NCBI GenBank assembly: GCA_013076295.1
Contig: RQOL01000906.1
Coordinates: 2,046,001-2,110,000 of the forward strand
Direction of reading: 5' to 3'
Origin: Sanderia malayensis
Taxonomy: Eukaryota; Cnidaria; Scyphozoa; Semaeostomeae; Pelagiidae
DNA: 64,000 nt
The number at the start of each line of letters is the position of its first letter. The first letter of the stretch is position 1. Position numbers and translations under genes: made by a program. Below, piece after piece: positions 14,413 through 25,952 of the stretch. Below the pieces are notes generated by a model. It ran no database searches. It saw only the letters and a program-made list of their open reading frames with translations, and was not told the DNA's origin.

Positions 14413-17400
14413 ATTATCTGAAAGTGAGAATCTTCATTCCGATACAGAAACTGGTGTTGATGATGATTCGCTTCAATCTTCACTTGAGCAGCATTTTGAA
14501 TGTTTGGCTGATGAGCCCACAGATGAACCGAAAGCTATAGATGGTGATGATGATGCATTCCAAGTGAATGAAAGTTCGAATATAGAATTTAAGGAGAAGA
14601 AATCGCAGGGATTTCTAAGTCGATGTCGGTCTAGTATCTCGGCAAAGTTTCTATCAAGATCACAGAAAAGTCAATCAGGGTGTGCTCATTGATATTAACA
14701 CAATAATATATTCTTACTTCACTCTTATTTATTGTTCTATACTCTACTTTACTCTGTTGTATTGCAAGGTATGTTTCCTTACTCCACTCCATTCTATTCT
14801 GCTTTACTTTACTCTACTCTACTCTACTCTACTCTACTCTACTCTACTCTACTCCACTCTTCGCTACTCTAATCTGATCTATTCTACTCTAATCTACTCT
14901 ATTCTACTCTACTCTACTCCACTCTGTTCTACTCTACTCTACTCTACTCCATTTTACTCTACTCTACTCTACTCTACTCTACTCTACTCTAATCTACTTC
15001 ATTTTACTCTGCTCTACTCTATTTTATTCCACTCTATTCTACTCTACTCTACTCTACCTTTCTCCACCCTACTCTTCTCTACTTTACTGTACTCTACCCT
15101 AGTCTTCTCTTCTCTTCTCTGCTCTATATTGTAGTATTTTCATTTTGCAGAAAGACATCGCAGTCAGGCGACGAACAACGAAAACGATTGGATTCTGTAA
15201 GCACTTATCCCACCTTTGTGCCTCATATATGTCTTTGTGGATCTAACGTTTTGAGTTTGTAACTGAGTCGAATATGCTCGTTTTTTCAGCTTAAACGCCT
15301 CGTGGATCAGAACCAAAACTATGGTCCAGCTACGTCACGACAATTGACTGGCAAAGAAGCAAAGCGGGTAAAAAAATTGGCTGCGAAATCTGAACCCAAT
15401 TTATCTTTTTTGGTAAGTGACCTTTCTAAACTGTAATATCATTAATGTGTATTTTGTTTCAGTAATAGTATCGTGTGACAAATTTGAGTAGCTTTCTCAT
15501 ATCATAAGCAATATCGATTAGGCAAAGTGAAATAAAGTTTGGCTGAAGCCGGTCGGCTATATTGTTCTGTCGATTTAATAACAAACAGAACAGTGTGATA
15601 GGAAATATTACGTGCCGTAAGTTTCAAAGTTTCTTGTGGCACTATTGAATATACGAGTGGATATTTTTTAACTGTTTGATCACTTTAGATGTTGCTTTTT
15701 GTTTTGTCGCTATTTTCATTGATCTACTTCTGTTTTTTCCCAGGCTCCTTCGGCAGGCAAAACATCAACCCGAAAGTCAACAGGCCTACGCAGGGGATCC
15801 GGTGCCACGGCAGAAAGCCAGCTGGAACTTCGCTCGAGTAAGGACAAGACAGAAAGTGAAATATCAGTCAGAGACCGAGTGAGACAATTAAAGGGACAAA
15901 GTCCCGGTTTGAGTTCAACTCCAAATGAGCATACCAGGTCAAGCTCAGATGTCGCGTTTCATCAGAGGAGCAGTACTCCTAAAGTAAAGCACATGAGTTT
16001 ACCAATTAGCCCGGGAAAGTCCGTATCCGCAATAAGAATCTCATCAAGATCCAGCCCTGCAGTGTCTCCTGTTTCGTCACCAACGAACCCCTTTGCAGGG
16101 ACGCCACATTTCAGGGAGGAACGATCGAGGTTGTCGGAGAATAAAGCCACATTGAAGAACGACGACCTCGAATCTGATTCCAGCACACTCAATAACAGTA
16201 ATACTCCGGCCACTAATGTCACTGTAAAACGCAGACCACGCCGTACCGGGGAACGACCCGGAATGAAGCATAGACCCAAGTCACTTATCACACCAAAATG
16301 CACGTCTGCAGATGATCTGCTGACCAGCCATGCACCACAAGTACACTCGGATACAGAGCTCGACGACGAAAAGGGGGAGGAAGTTGTTAAAAAGGCGAGC
16401 ACGAAGTCACATAGACGCTCGTTGCCATCCACTACAAGACAACGAGACCTGGGGACGTTGAGAGAAACAAATTCGCTTGTAATGTATGATATTCATATTG
16501 ATGATACTACGAAGATTGATACTAGTAGCAAGAAATTGCGGATTGTCGATTCAACGGCTGGTAGTACGGTTAATGATGACGTCACTCTCACTAAAACGAT
16601 CACCGCGTCTGCTAATGAGCGCACGTTTGTTAAAAAACTGGGTGATGTGTCGGAAGTAATTCAAGAACGATCTGATCCTGATTTCGAGGCTATCCAAACA
16701 ATAACAGTCGGTGCTAAACATTGGAATGGTGGAAACACGCCTCCCGAAAGGGATGTTCCCACAAAGGTTAGAATGTTATGATATTTGCTTTGTAAATGAA
16801 TATACTCTTCGAATTCCTGCTCATAGCTGTATTGAATATTCTTCTGTTTATCTTTTGAAGGTATTCACATTTTTTTTTGCGTTCTCGTTTATTATAGCTG
16901 GAGAAAGATGATGCTGTCGTAATGAAGGAATCAAAAGTTTGTGGTCCATTGAAGAGTGCAGGAGATGATAATGAAGGAGAGGGTAAAATGATTTGCTATT
17001 TCTTCACCAATGTTTATAATTTTTTCTGAAGCAATGTATTTAGTACCTTTTACAGAAAAATGACATTTAATGTTATGCATTTCAATAATTGCTTCCATTT
17101 TTGTAGTAACGTTGACTGGGTGTCGATCTGTTGTTGAAGATTTTGTCAAATCATTCCAAAAGATCTCAAATCTTCAAGAACAGGTAAGAAAAAAATTGTG
17201 TAGGGCAGTTCATACAAATAAGCGATGGATTGAAGTAAAACTTGTAATAGAATTTTCTATTCTATTCCACCATTCCATATTCCAACGTCTATTTTCTGGT
17301 TACAAATCTGATTCCATGGTCCGTGTTTCATGGAGTAGCTTTTGTAGTAGTTGCATTTGTTCTTGCTGTCAATCAATCAATGTAGATTTCTCGGTGTTCC

Positions 17401-17815
17401 ACTTTGTCACTTTTTCCAGTAAAATTAATGTGGTGACACCACGTGACATAGACCACGTTTCTCTTGGCACATAAATCAGATTGTGTGATATTCTGTTCGC
17501 TTGCAGGTTTTGAAGCAGAAGGAATCAGAAGAGCGCTCACAGCTTTTGCAAATTTTATCAACAACTTACAATAAAATTTCAGACAGCGTGGCTGAACAGA
17601 AGCTCAAAATTGATAAGCACTGTTCGACTAGAAATGGCTTTGTTGTCGATGAAGATGTTAATAAATTACTCTCGAAAATATCAGATAGCGATTCGAAACT
17701 GAACGACGAAAAGGAAAAGAAGAACCAGGTGATTAATATTTTAGAGCATTACTCTTCTGCTATTGTAAAGCTGGTGGAGATGAAACTACAGAAGGACGTC
17801 TTGCACGAAACTTAG
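1968..17815 (+). CDS. WDR62: WDR62/MAPKBP1 WD40 scaffold protein, main splice form (41 coding exons, 1655 aa)
   Basis: Scaffold with two WD40 propellers that in vertebrates binds JNK pathway kinases and spindle poles/centrosomes. Family signatures read directly: [71 protein letters not shown] region about residues 40-725; a glutamate run about 992-1014 (exon 35); a Ser/Arg/Pro-rich exon 38; a helical C-terminus in the last exon, where the family dimerises. Coding exons: 1968-2072, 2597-2688, 3051-3113, 3836-3893, 4058-4153, 4276-4353, 4478-4516, 4721-4819, 5033-5215, 5314-5384, 5518-5607, 6084-6159, 6499-6612, 6832-6934, 7053-7096, 7344-7410, 7572-7668, 7894-7985, 8117-8242, 8494-8564, 8897-8988, 9084-9122, 9217-9292, 9461-9566, 9743-9806, 10014-10053, 10174-10247, 10424-10542, 10707-10771, 10939-11013, 11206-11299, 11451-11658, 13985-14063, 14179-14209, 14301-14679, 15151-15196, 15290-15412, 15744-16766, 16898-16982, 17107-17183, 17507-17815. 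Phases agree throughout. One co-orthologue cannot be told from the other (WDR62 versus MAPKBP1). Confidence 0.9.
8617..8778 (+). repeat. (TAC/ACT)n trinucleotide microsatellite
   Basis: Impure ACT/TAC repeat in intron 20 of the WDR62 gene, interrupted by GAT, GCT and ACC variants. The long frames through it in two phases are artefacts of the triplet period. Confidence 0.9.
11659..12529 (+). CDS. WDR62: Alternative 3' extension of WDR62 exon 32 (read-through of donor, putative membrane-anchored tail)
   Basis: If the donor at 11659 is not used, the frame of exon 32 stays open for about 290 further codons to a stop at 12527-12529. That is far longer than chance for an AT-rich intron. The tail is Ser/Thr/Asn/Asp-rich and ends with a hydrophobic stretch of about 20 residues (starting [13 protein letters not shown]) followed by a short polar end, as in a tail-anchored protein. 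Two overlapping-range AATAAA signals follow at 12636-12641 and 12648-12653. The combination suggests an alternative last exon producing a truncated WD40 protein with a membrane anchor. No homologue is recognised for the tail. Confidence 0.5.
12636..12653 (+). terminator. Two AATAAA poly(A) signals after the extended exon 32
   Basis: AATAAA occurs at 12636-12641 and again at 12648-12653, about 110 nt after the stop codon of the extended frame. This supports transcript ends here inside the WDR62 gene. Confidence 0.45.
12817..13579 (+). CDS. WDR62: Candidate alternative last exon of WDR62 (Ser/Lys-rich tail)
   Basis: An open frame of about 253 codons inside the intron between exons 32 and 33 of the main form. 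A plausible acceptor (pyrimidine-rich stretch, then TTCAAG) ends at 12816. An exon starting at 12817 fits the phase of the donor at 11658, giving ...T-S-N-S-L-S-K. No donor in the exon fits the acceptor at 13985 without including the stop, so it would be a terminal exon. The product is basic, with repeated phospho-site-like motifs: [35 protein letters not shown] follows at 13607-13612. The alternative is that the exon joins to the extended exon 32 through an internal donor that I did not find. Confidence 0.5.
13607..13612 (+). terminator. AATAAA poly(A) signal after the alternative last exon
   Basis: AATAAA lies 28 nt after the stop at 13579. It supports a transcript end for the 12817-13579 exon. 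Confidence 0.4.
14780..15125 (+). repeat. (CTACT)n pentanucleotide microsatellite
   Basis: About 340 bp of degenerate CTACT/TCTAC pentamers in the WDR62 intron between exons 35 and 36. Interruptions such as CTAAT, CTCCA and CTTCT show an old array. The strand is strongly pyrimidine-biased and stop-poor, which creates a spurious 150-codon frame. Confidence 0.9.
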
Positions 17816-20001
17816 GATTTCGGGAAGCTTTAATTTCCAAGCTAAGCTAGCACGACGTGCATCCATGATTTAAATTACCAGTTTAGGAATTTGGACAACA
17901 CAACTAGATAACAGAATATGTCCACTTTAGCTTTATATTTTGTTTTATTACTTGTAGTTTGAGTGCGTTTTCGGTGCGTTCTTTGTTCGGTTTGGTTAAA
18001 GCTTTTATGAATTTTAGAATAACTTCGATAAATTTTGACCAAGCCAACCGACTATTGTCTTATTTAATTCGTGCGCTTGTTGTTTTATTTATTGTGTTTG
18101 ATTCGACTTAGAACTCTAACTAGCTACTTTAAATAACAATTGATTTGACCAGGAGTCATTATTAAAACATCAAATCAAAACACATTCCCTCCTTTATGCT
18201 GCTGGACAGCTAAGCAATTTTTGTTTGTCCCAAATGACCCCAATTCCCTGTTTTTCAACATGCCCAATAGTCAGATTTACTTGCACAAAAAATCACTTCA
18301 TTAAAATTGATTCATAAAATTCTATAAGTTAATCTTATTTGAAGAAAATTTAGAAAAATATTTTGGATGTATTATTTTTTAATTTAAAAGTTTTGTTACA
18401 ATATTCTAGTTTTTGGCAGAGTCTGTATCATTTTCGTGCTGTGAAATCACACACGTTAAAGTAAAATTTTGGACAGAAATTATCACTTGCTACTACAATT
18501 CGATTTTCTCTAATATTCCGTGTACCTTTTTTCTTCCACTTACGCTCAAACGTTAGGCTCAAACGTGTAACAAGTTGAACCACAACATCTGGAGTTTTCA
18601 TGCTTTACTCTCCCCACAGATCATAAACTTCTCGCCACTTATGTATCCAGATTCATTTTGGTTCTCCGCAAAGGCACCATTGGTCAAGCTTATTAGTGTG
18701 GCTAAATGTAGCTTTTTACTACATTGTTTCCCTAGCAGCTGGCTATGTCGCAATATGTATACACGCCTGGGTTGACCGGTTTTTCATTGTCAAATTGTCT
18801 CACTAAAAGGGACATTTTTTCACTTGAATCTTCGTTATTGTTTGATTGTTTCTTTTGTTGTTGTTTTTCTAAAGTATAAAAATAATAAGTTAAGTATGTA
18901 GATGTTCAATGTAGGCAACAACCGAAGGATTATTGTTATTTTCTTCATCTTAATTATCAACTCCAACAGATTCCTCTGCGAAATTTTACAGTCCAGCTGC
19001 AACCTAAATAATACTGCTTTTAGATCGTATTTTAAACAGAATCTTGGAAAGTTATGTAGTCTAATTAAGAAACCAACCTGTTAGATTCGATTCTTTTCGA
19101 TATTCTTCATTGCAACCAATTTCGCGATTTCTCTCCTTATCGGCCATATTATTATGGAATATAATAATACAGTTTAGAATCGTTTTCTCTTCAGATTCAG
19201 TCCTCGCTGCTCAGTAAGCTAAATAAGAATAATAGAATCTGGTGCACTGAATGAATAATTTATGTCACTGTTCTGCTGCCTGCTGAAACATAATTGGACC
19301 TGACCTTTTGAAATCCTATTCATTCTCGTAATAAAATATTTGACGAAAGGTTGAATAAAAGCGCAGAAACTAGTTGAAATACTTTGATGATGTTTTTAAA
19401 TCACCCATCTCCAAAAGAAGTGAACTTATCTGACGAGATTAAAGCCAATTTGGTGCCAAACTTTTAAATATTCCGTATTTACCGACTTTTTAAAAATTGC
19501 TTGCTTAATATTTAAGCCTAAACTTGGTATTAAAAGTAATTTTATATCGTGTAACAGGCTTAAGCTCGTGTATTGTGTAACATTTTGCAAATTTCTTGTG
19601 AATTTCATTGTTTTTTCAGTTTCAGTTTCATTTCATTTTTAACATTAATCAAATTTTACAAATTATTAAAAATACAAATAAATATTAAATCTAGACAAAG
19701 ATGAAAAAACATTATTGAATAGAAAATAATTCGTCTGCATATTTTTCCAGTTTTGTTATCTTTATTTTACATTAAAGGAGGAACCTCCAACTTAGTACCC
19801 CCTTTGTCCCAAATTTGTACCCCCTTTGTCCCAAATTTAAAAATTTTGATGGTAAATTTGCTGGAGGGCTGGGTGCCACTGTCCGCAGTTGTGATGGTAA
19901 CTCGCGTCGTCATGGAAGTAATGGAAGAAATTTCGTCTTTACAATATCGAAGAAGTTTTTCTGAATAAAGTCACGCTTTATTTTTACTGCATTTACTTGT
20001 A
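17816..20001. other. Intergenic and 3' UTR sequence between WDR62 and RSPH
   Basis: Holds the WDR62 3' UTR and the RSPH promoter. AT-rich, with no repeat family recognised. Around 19795-19840 a short tandem duplication reads TACCCCCTTTGTCCCAAATT twice. One small ATG frame at 18902-19084 encodes 60 residues with a hydrophobic N-terminal stretch and four cysteines, noted under findings as a weak secreted-peptide candidate. Confidence 0.5.
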
Positions 20002-23000
20002 ATGGAGGAGCCAACACCAAATATCACTGAACAAGACCTAGAAATAGAACTGCGCAATGCAAAAGCATATTTGCTTCGTTCAAGTAGCAAGACTGGAGAG
20101 AATCTGTAAGTATACTACAATTAGGCCATGAGGCTTTGCTAGGCTCCATCATCCTGCATGAGAATAGATGAGGCCCACTTTTTCATTGAAGTATGTATTA
20201 TTGTGCATTTTGTAGGTACGATCACTTAGTCTCAGCATTAACAGATATACTGGAAAAGCAGCCTCAAAATGTCGTAGGTAAGCGAACTATAAATGAATTG
20301 CAAATTATATTTGTTTACATGGTACCTTTACCTTTGTTTGGTATGATGGTTATGATGCATTCAACTCAATGCAAAAAGCATGTATAACTAAGCAACTTTA
20401 GGATATGATTCTGTAGCACATACCTCCCGCAATCCTGTGATATTGTTTTATATGTGAAATATTTAAGAATATTACTTCTATAGATAATTTTTACTAATTT
20501 GCTACCAGATAAATTTGAAGAAATTAGCAGAGAAACAAAGAGGTCAAAATTTCATCAGAGTCCAGATACTATTAGGGTAAGGAAGGACTTAGAGGCATAT
20601 TGCTTGCAGCATAACAATGGAAGTCTGTGTTATATATTGTTATATGTTAACGTGTGGCAATTGCATTTTTAGGATCAAGCTGAGGTTTTACCAGAAGTTG
20701 ATCTTGCTCGTGAGCATGGAAATTTGTTTGATGTAAGAATACTTGATAATGTTCACAGAGGTTTAGTGATTGATTCTGGTTGATTCTGTAGTGAAGAGAA
20801 TGGATGGTTTTTCAAGGACACCCAAAAGTATTTATTTGACCAATCTAATGCAATAAATGAAGTGAAAACTGATGAAACGTTTGTGTTTCTCTTTCCAGCA
20901 AAATCCTGAGATTCCAGACAAGATACAAGCAGATTTGGAAGAAGAAGGAGCCATGGTGTTGCAAGATATTCTTGAGCATGCTTATCATTTTGAACAAGTT
21001 AATGTTGGTGTTGGAAGAGAAGAAACATTTAGAATATTCTTAGCATTGAAGCAGTTATCAGATGCATACAATTTTGAGTCTTGTCGGTTTTGGGGTAAGT
21101 TCTGCATATTTGTCTATTCATAATTGATGTATAATGACTTGCAAATTGAAAGTAAATGGAGGTCAAGAGACTGCTCGGATTTTGAAGTTTTATGCTGGCT
21201 AAATACCTCCACAATGTTTCTCATGGATGTTGTTTTTTTTGTAGGAAAGCTGTTTGGAACTGAAGCAAACTACATTGTTGCAGAAGCAAATTTTAAAGAA
21301 GGTGAAGATCCATACCAACAAGATGAAGATGATAGCCATCCACAAGAGGAAAGTGGAATACAAGATGCCCTTGCTATTGAAGGTCTGTAACAAGCCTTTC
21401 TAATTATGTTGTATATAATTGAAAATGCCAAATTGCATGCGATAGCTACTTGATAATCTACGAGATAATTGCTCCATCTACAAATACAAATTCATGTAAT
21501 TCAGTAACAATCAAATAGTTTTATAATTTAGGTTGATAGAAAACGGATTAAAAACAAAATAGGTTACAACATCGTTTCTAGATATAGTTGCCTAGGACAC
21601 TGGGAGAACTGAAACGGTTTTCGAGCCCAGCACCCAAACAATTGCATCACTATGACAATAATTGCTGAATGCTTAGATTGCCCAACTTGTGATCAGAGAG
21701 TTACAGATTCAAGCTAAAGTTCTTTGTCACAAAAAGTGTGAGGAAAGTATATGCGAACTCTCTGTTGTTTCAGGCAAAATGGAATCACAAGGTGTGGTCA
21801 CACCAAGATCAGGGTCGCGCTAGCTTTATTTGCCTTCGGCTGTTGTCCCTGTTCACTTTGTGCATAAACCAATACCTTACGAAAATGGTCAGCATATTTA
21901 CCAATCAATGACACTGGTTTTGTTTACTTTTCTTTGCAGAAGAACAAATTATTGACATAGATGATGTTCCAAAACCAGATTATAAACCACCGACAGTAAT
22001 ACCGAAAGACGAATATGGAACAGGATGTAATTCTAAAGTCTACTTTGTTTGCAATGAAGGTACACAGATGTATGATTACTAAGTCCTTGTATCTTAATGA
22101 TTTCTTGCAATTTATTGAACGTGGCTTAACTTGTTTTGCTTACAGCTGGAAAGTCTTGGAATCGTCTTCCTCCAGTCACACCCCAACAGATTGTAACAGC
22201 TAGACAAATTAAAAAATTCTTCACAGGAAGACTTGATGCAGAGGTAGGCACAATATTACCTATCAATATCCTTTTTATCACGGAAACTTTAATGTAATTC
22301 AGTATATTTGAGTTCCTTGAGTTTCAAGTTTTTTGAGTTTCAAGATATTTCAATACAGAGTAACAATTATTGTTTTCTTGCTCAGGTCATTAGCTATCCA
22401 CCATTTCCAGGCAACGAAGCCAATTATCTACGAGCTCAAATTGCGCGAATTTCTGCAGCAACTCACATAAGTCCACAAGGCTACTACATCTTTGAGGAAA
22501 GCGAAGATGATGAAGATGAAGGAGCAGGTAGTTTAATATTATTCGTTAATATCAAGCATTCATATTTTTCTTGTCTTTTTTCTCAAGTTCTGGTTTATAC
22601 TCAAGCAACCAAGTCACATCAGTGAACTTTTTAGCAAAGTAAAGAGATATTTAATCGTAAGCATGATATTTTTGGTTTGATTTTCCAGGACCTGATCATT
22701 TCGTCATGAACATCGAATTCGAAGGATTACCCGTTGGAGACCTCGCCGATCAGTCGTTATCATTCTGGGTGCATCATTTTCCTTTCATACTTCCTCAGGT
22801 AAGGCACACAAGACTCTATTTATTAGTCACTGTATTCTATGTTTATAAGAGACGATAAAGAGATCCAACTTTCTTACCCAAACTCATTCATGCGGAAATG
22901 TAGCAAGCATCGTGGTGGATGGGGGGCAGGTAAAAAATGGTACATAATTACCCCCAGCACTTTGGATTTAGAAGGGGCACTTTTGCAAGTGGGAGCATGG

Positions 23001-24450
23001 CCCTTTTGCTCCCCCTCTCGCTGTTTCAACGTCTCTGCTGACATATGTCGTATGTTTATAAAGATAACTACATTAATTGAAATCTACAGCGGTATAGGAT
23101 GCAAGATTAATGCCAAGCCAGGTATATTGTTTGAAGGAATCATTTTCTTTTACTCAAGGGTCGCTGCTCGTGGTTTAATCCGTCACAGCCGGTGGAAGAA
23201 GACGAAGAAGATGAGGATGAAGATGAAGAAAGAGAGGAACCCGATGAACCAGAACCAGAAAGTGGACCGCCACTTCTCACACCATTATCAGAAGATACGG
23301 GTAAGATAAACCTGTTCAAGTCCGTCTGCTAACAGACCATATCTATTTTGCAATGTAAATATTTATGTCGCATTTAACCAAGTGGCATTGTTCCATTAAC
23401 CAATTGGAAAATCGTCTCAGAGTATTTTCAATGCACTCTGATAAGATTCACGAGATAATCGAGTGTTATGATTAGTGTATTTGTGATGAATGAGAACAAA
23501 AAGAGAAATGAAGTGAAGTTAGATTGCTATGTATTCTTGGATTGGATGTATTAATCACGTGGTGTTGGTTTATTTGTCAACAGAGCATGTATTAATCTAC
23601 TGCGATGCTCATAATGACAATAATAACTTTACTTTTTAGCCAGTGTTTTTGTAAACTGCTGTCATAGGAAATAGTCTTTTGAATACAACAGACAAGAGTT
23701 TATCAAGGAGACAATTAACCTGTCTGTTTACTGTATATGTCGAAGATAAAACAGGTGGTACTAAAAATTTTTGAATATTTTTAATTTTCTTGTAGAAGTT
23801 CACGGTCAACCTGCTTGGACGGCCAGCAAATCAACAACTTTAATACCCCAATACGCTGTTGCAGTACTGCACTCGAACTTATGGCCAGGGGCACACGCAT
23901 ACTGTGTCGACAGGTACTTGTCAGAATTTATCATTTACCATAGTTCTGTTGTCTCTCTAGCTTTAGTTATCCGTTTGAAAACACGAGAATTTAAAGTTTT
24001 CAACTTTCTTATGTTTTACAAACCCAGTACTGAACTTTCCTAACTTTTTTACGAGCCGAGCCCTACTTTCTTATAAAACAGCTTTCTTATAAAAAAACGT
24101 GTAACTATGCTAAATCATTGCCTTGTATATACAAACCAGTAAATTTGTACAGAAGATGAGATTGGTAGAAAAGAACCACCATTTATGGAGAAGGTTAATT
24201 ATAGATGAGCTTGTTGTTTTGTAGGAAATTTGAAAACATTTACGTTGGCTGGGGTCAAAAATATAACGCCGAAAATTATAGCCCGCCAGTTCCGCCCGCG
24301 ACGCAAGAAGAATACCCAAGCGGTCCGGAAATCACTGAAGCGGAAGATCCTACCGTTGAAGCGGAGCGCGCACTAAAAGCGGCACAACAAGAAGCGTTGG
24401 AACAGGAGGAAGACGATGAAGAAAGCGATGAATTCGATGAAGATGAATAA
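20002..24450 (+). CDS. RSPH4A: Radial spoke head protein (RSPH4A/RSPH6A family), 13 exons, 527 aa
   Basis: Component of the axonemal radial-spoke head, needed for the beat of motile cilia. Family landmarks: [20 protein letters not shown] near the N-terminus, then [128 protein letters not shown] and YVGWGQKY, followed by an acidic C-terminus. Exons: 20002-20105, 20216-20277, 20509-20576, 20673-20732, 20899-21094, 21245-21382, 21940-22059, 22146-22243, 22386-22527, 22689-22798, 23159-23300, 23796-23913, 24225-24450. Phases agree and the total is 1584 nt. Vertebrate RSPH4A and RSPH6A are about 700 aa, with longer acidic N-termini; this protein starts directly at the conserved core. Pre-duplication invertebrate form, so the 4A/6A label is shared. 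Confidence 0.93.
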
Positions 24451-25952
24451 ACAATGATACAAGCAAACTAACAAGTAATTTTACAATTTTTATTCGTCAT
24501 TAATCCATCTTTTTTCAGCACATCATATGTACAGAATTATTTACAGCATGTATCATAGAACAAGCATTTACGAATATAACGTGTACATTTGACTGAAAAC
24601 GAGTTGCTCGTGCCCAATTCTGAATTCGCTGAAAAGTCTGTGGGTGCTTTGGGCAGCGAATGCCGATCTTTAATCGCACAGCTTCCAGTGGCAGAGATCT
24701 TGCAGGATGGATTGAGACAGTAGATGTCTTGACTTTAGCTATCTTGACTTTTCCCTATCAGGCAAAATTGTGGAGAGAGATCTCATATGCAGATATAAAT
24801 GGCATGATTAATTTAGAAGGTGGCCATAAAATACCTTGGTTAGATATATTACCTTTGCAAGTTGTAGCTGTATTTGTGTTGCCATTTTGCATGATTATGA
24901 GACGTTAATTCACAAATTCACATCTGAAAAAAGAACCACACATCAACGTGAAACGTGTGTCAGTGTGTTTGAGTTAAACATGTTTAACGGAATGGTATTG
25001 TCCCGCACAGCATCTATGTGATGCGTGTATGGGTTCTGCGTGCGAAGGACAAAACATGCACAAAGCAACAAGCTGGAAAGCTTGGAGAAGCATAATGACT
25101 ACTATCGCGAAATTTCGATGTTACGACATACCGGTCTGGTTTTTCACTCGCGACGATCGACGTTCGTAATTACGAAGTTCGTTATTACGACGTTTGCTAG
25201 TGTCTTCGTAGACGAATCTTCTTTTTTATACTGCCTGCTGTTGACAGAGAGGGCGCAACGTGTACGCAAGTTGACCGTTTCAGGCTCGATCTGACACGAT
25301 TTTATGCGAAAACTTGTTACCGTATAATAAGTCGGAGCAAGCAGTGTTGCCCACGGGTCCATCCGCGGCGCTGGAGAATGGAAAATCACGCGAAATACAC
25401 TCGCTTGCTGCTACAGTGTTTTTCGCGTAATGATGCTCCTCGTCAACAGGCAGTGAAATTCGCGCGAACCGATAAGACTACCGATAGAGATGAAAAACGA
25501 TGCGTTATAACGAACCAAACGATCTAATGTAACATATATATATTTATATCCTTAAGCATATCGGAAAAGCTAAAGTGAATAAAAATTTCTGCTAAAAAGA
25601 AAACCTCACTTCACGTCTTTATTAAGGTTATGATCTAGCTCCTTGTTTTAGTGTTGAGACGAATCCTTTAGCATGAAATGGGCCTAATTGCATTTTTTCT
25701 AGTCTATCTGTGTTTTTCTTTGATAACCCCTTAAAACATTGATTTACACAGTAAACACACTACAAACATCCCGATATTTCTACCGATCACGAGTCCACGT
25801 GTTGCTTCAGTTAACTTCCACCGTTGTTGTCTATCGCTAGTAACGTGCTGAGGATGGTTCACCATACCTAATTCAAGTTGCAAAATGTTTAAACGTATAT
25901 AAAATGCATCAACGTTCACAATTACACTTACATCTGAACAATTGGTGACATT
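24451..25952. other. Convergent intergenic region between RSPH and the RNA-binding protein gene
   Basis: No gene is supported. It should hold the 3' UTRs of both neighbours. Minus-strand AATAAA (TTTATT on the plus strand) at 25618-25623 is about 330 nt past the stop of the RNA-binding protein gene. An ATG frame of 82 codons at 24660-24908 resembles nothing I know and has no intron or domain support. Around 25165-25195 there is a short imperfect palindrome built on TTCGTAATTACGAA. Confidence 0.45.
25618..25623 (-). terminator. AATAAA poly(A) signal for the RRM/CCHC protein gene
   Basis: Minus-strand AATAAA about 330 nt downstream of the stop at 25953. It is the nearest one seen. Confidence 0.35.

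Noticed and set aside
14682..15134. 150-codon plus-strand frame
   Set aside because: It is a translation of the stop-poor CTACT microsatellite in a WDR62 intron.
24660..24908. 82-codon plus-strand ATG frame with a hydrophobic C-terminus
   Set aside because: No recognised domain, no splice context and no separate regulatory signal; may be chance in the RSPH 3' region.
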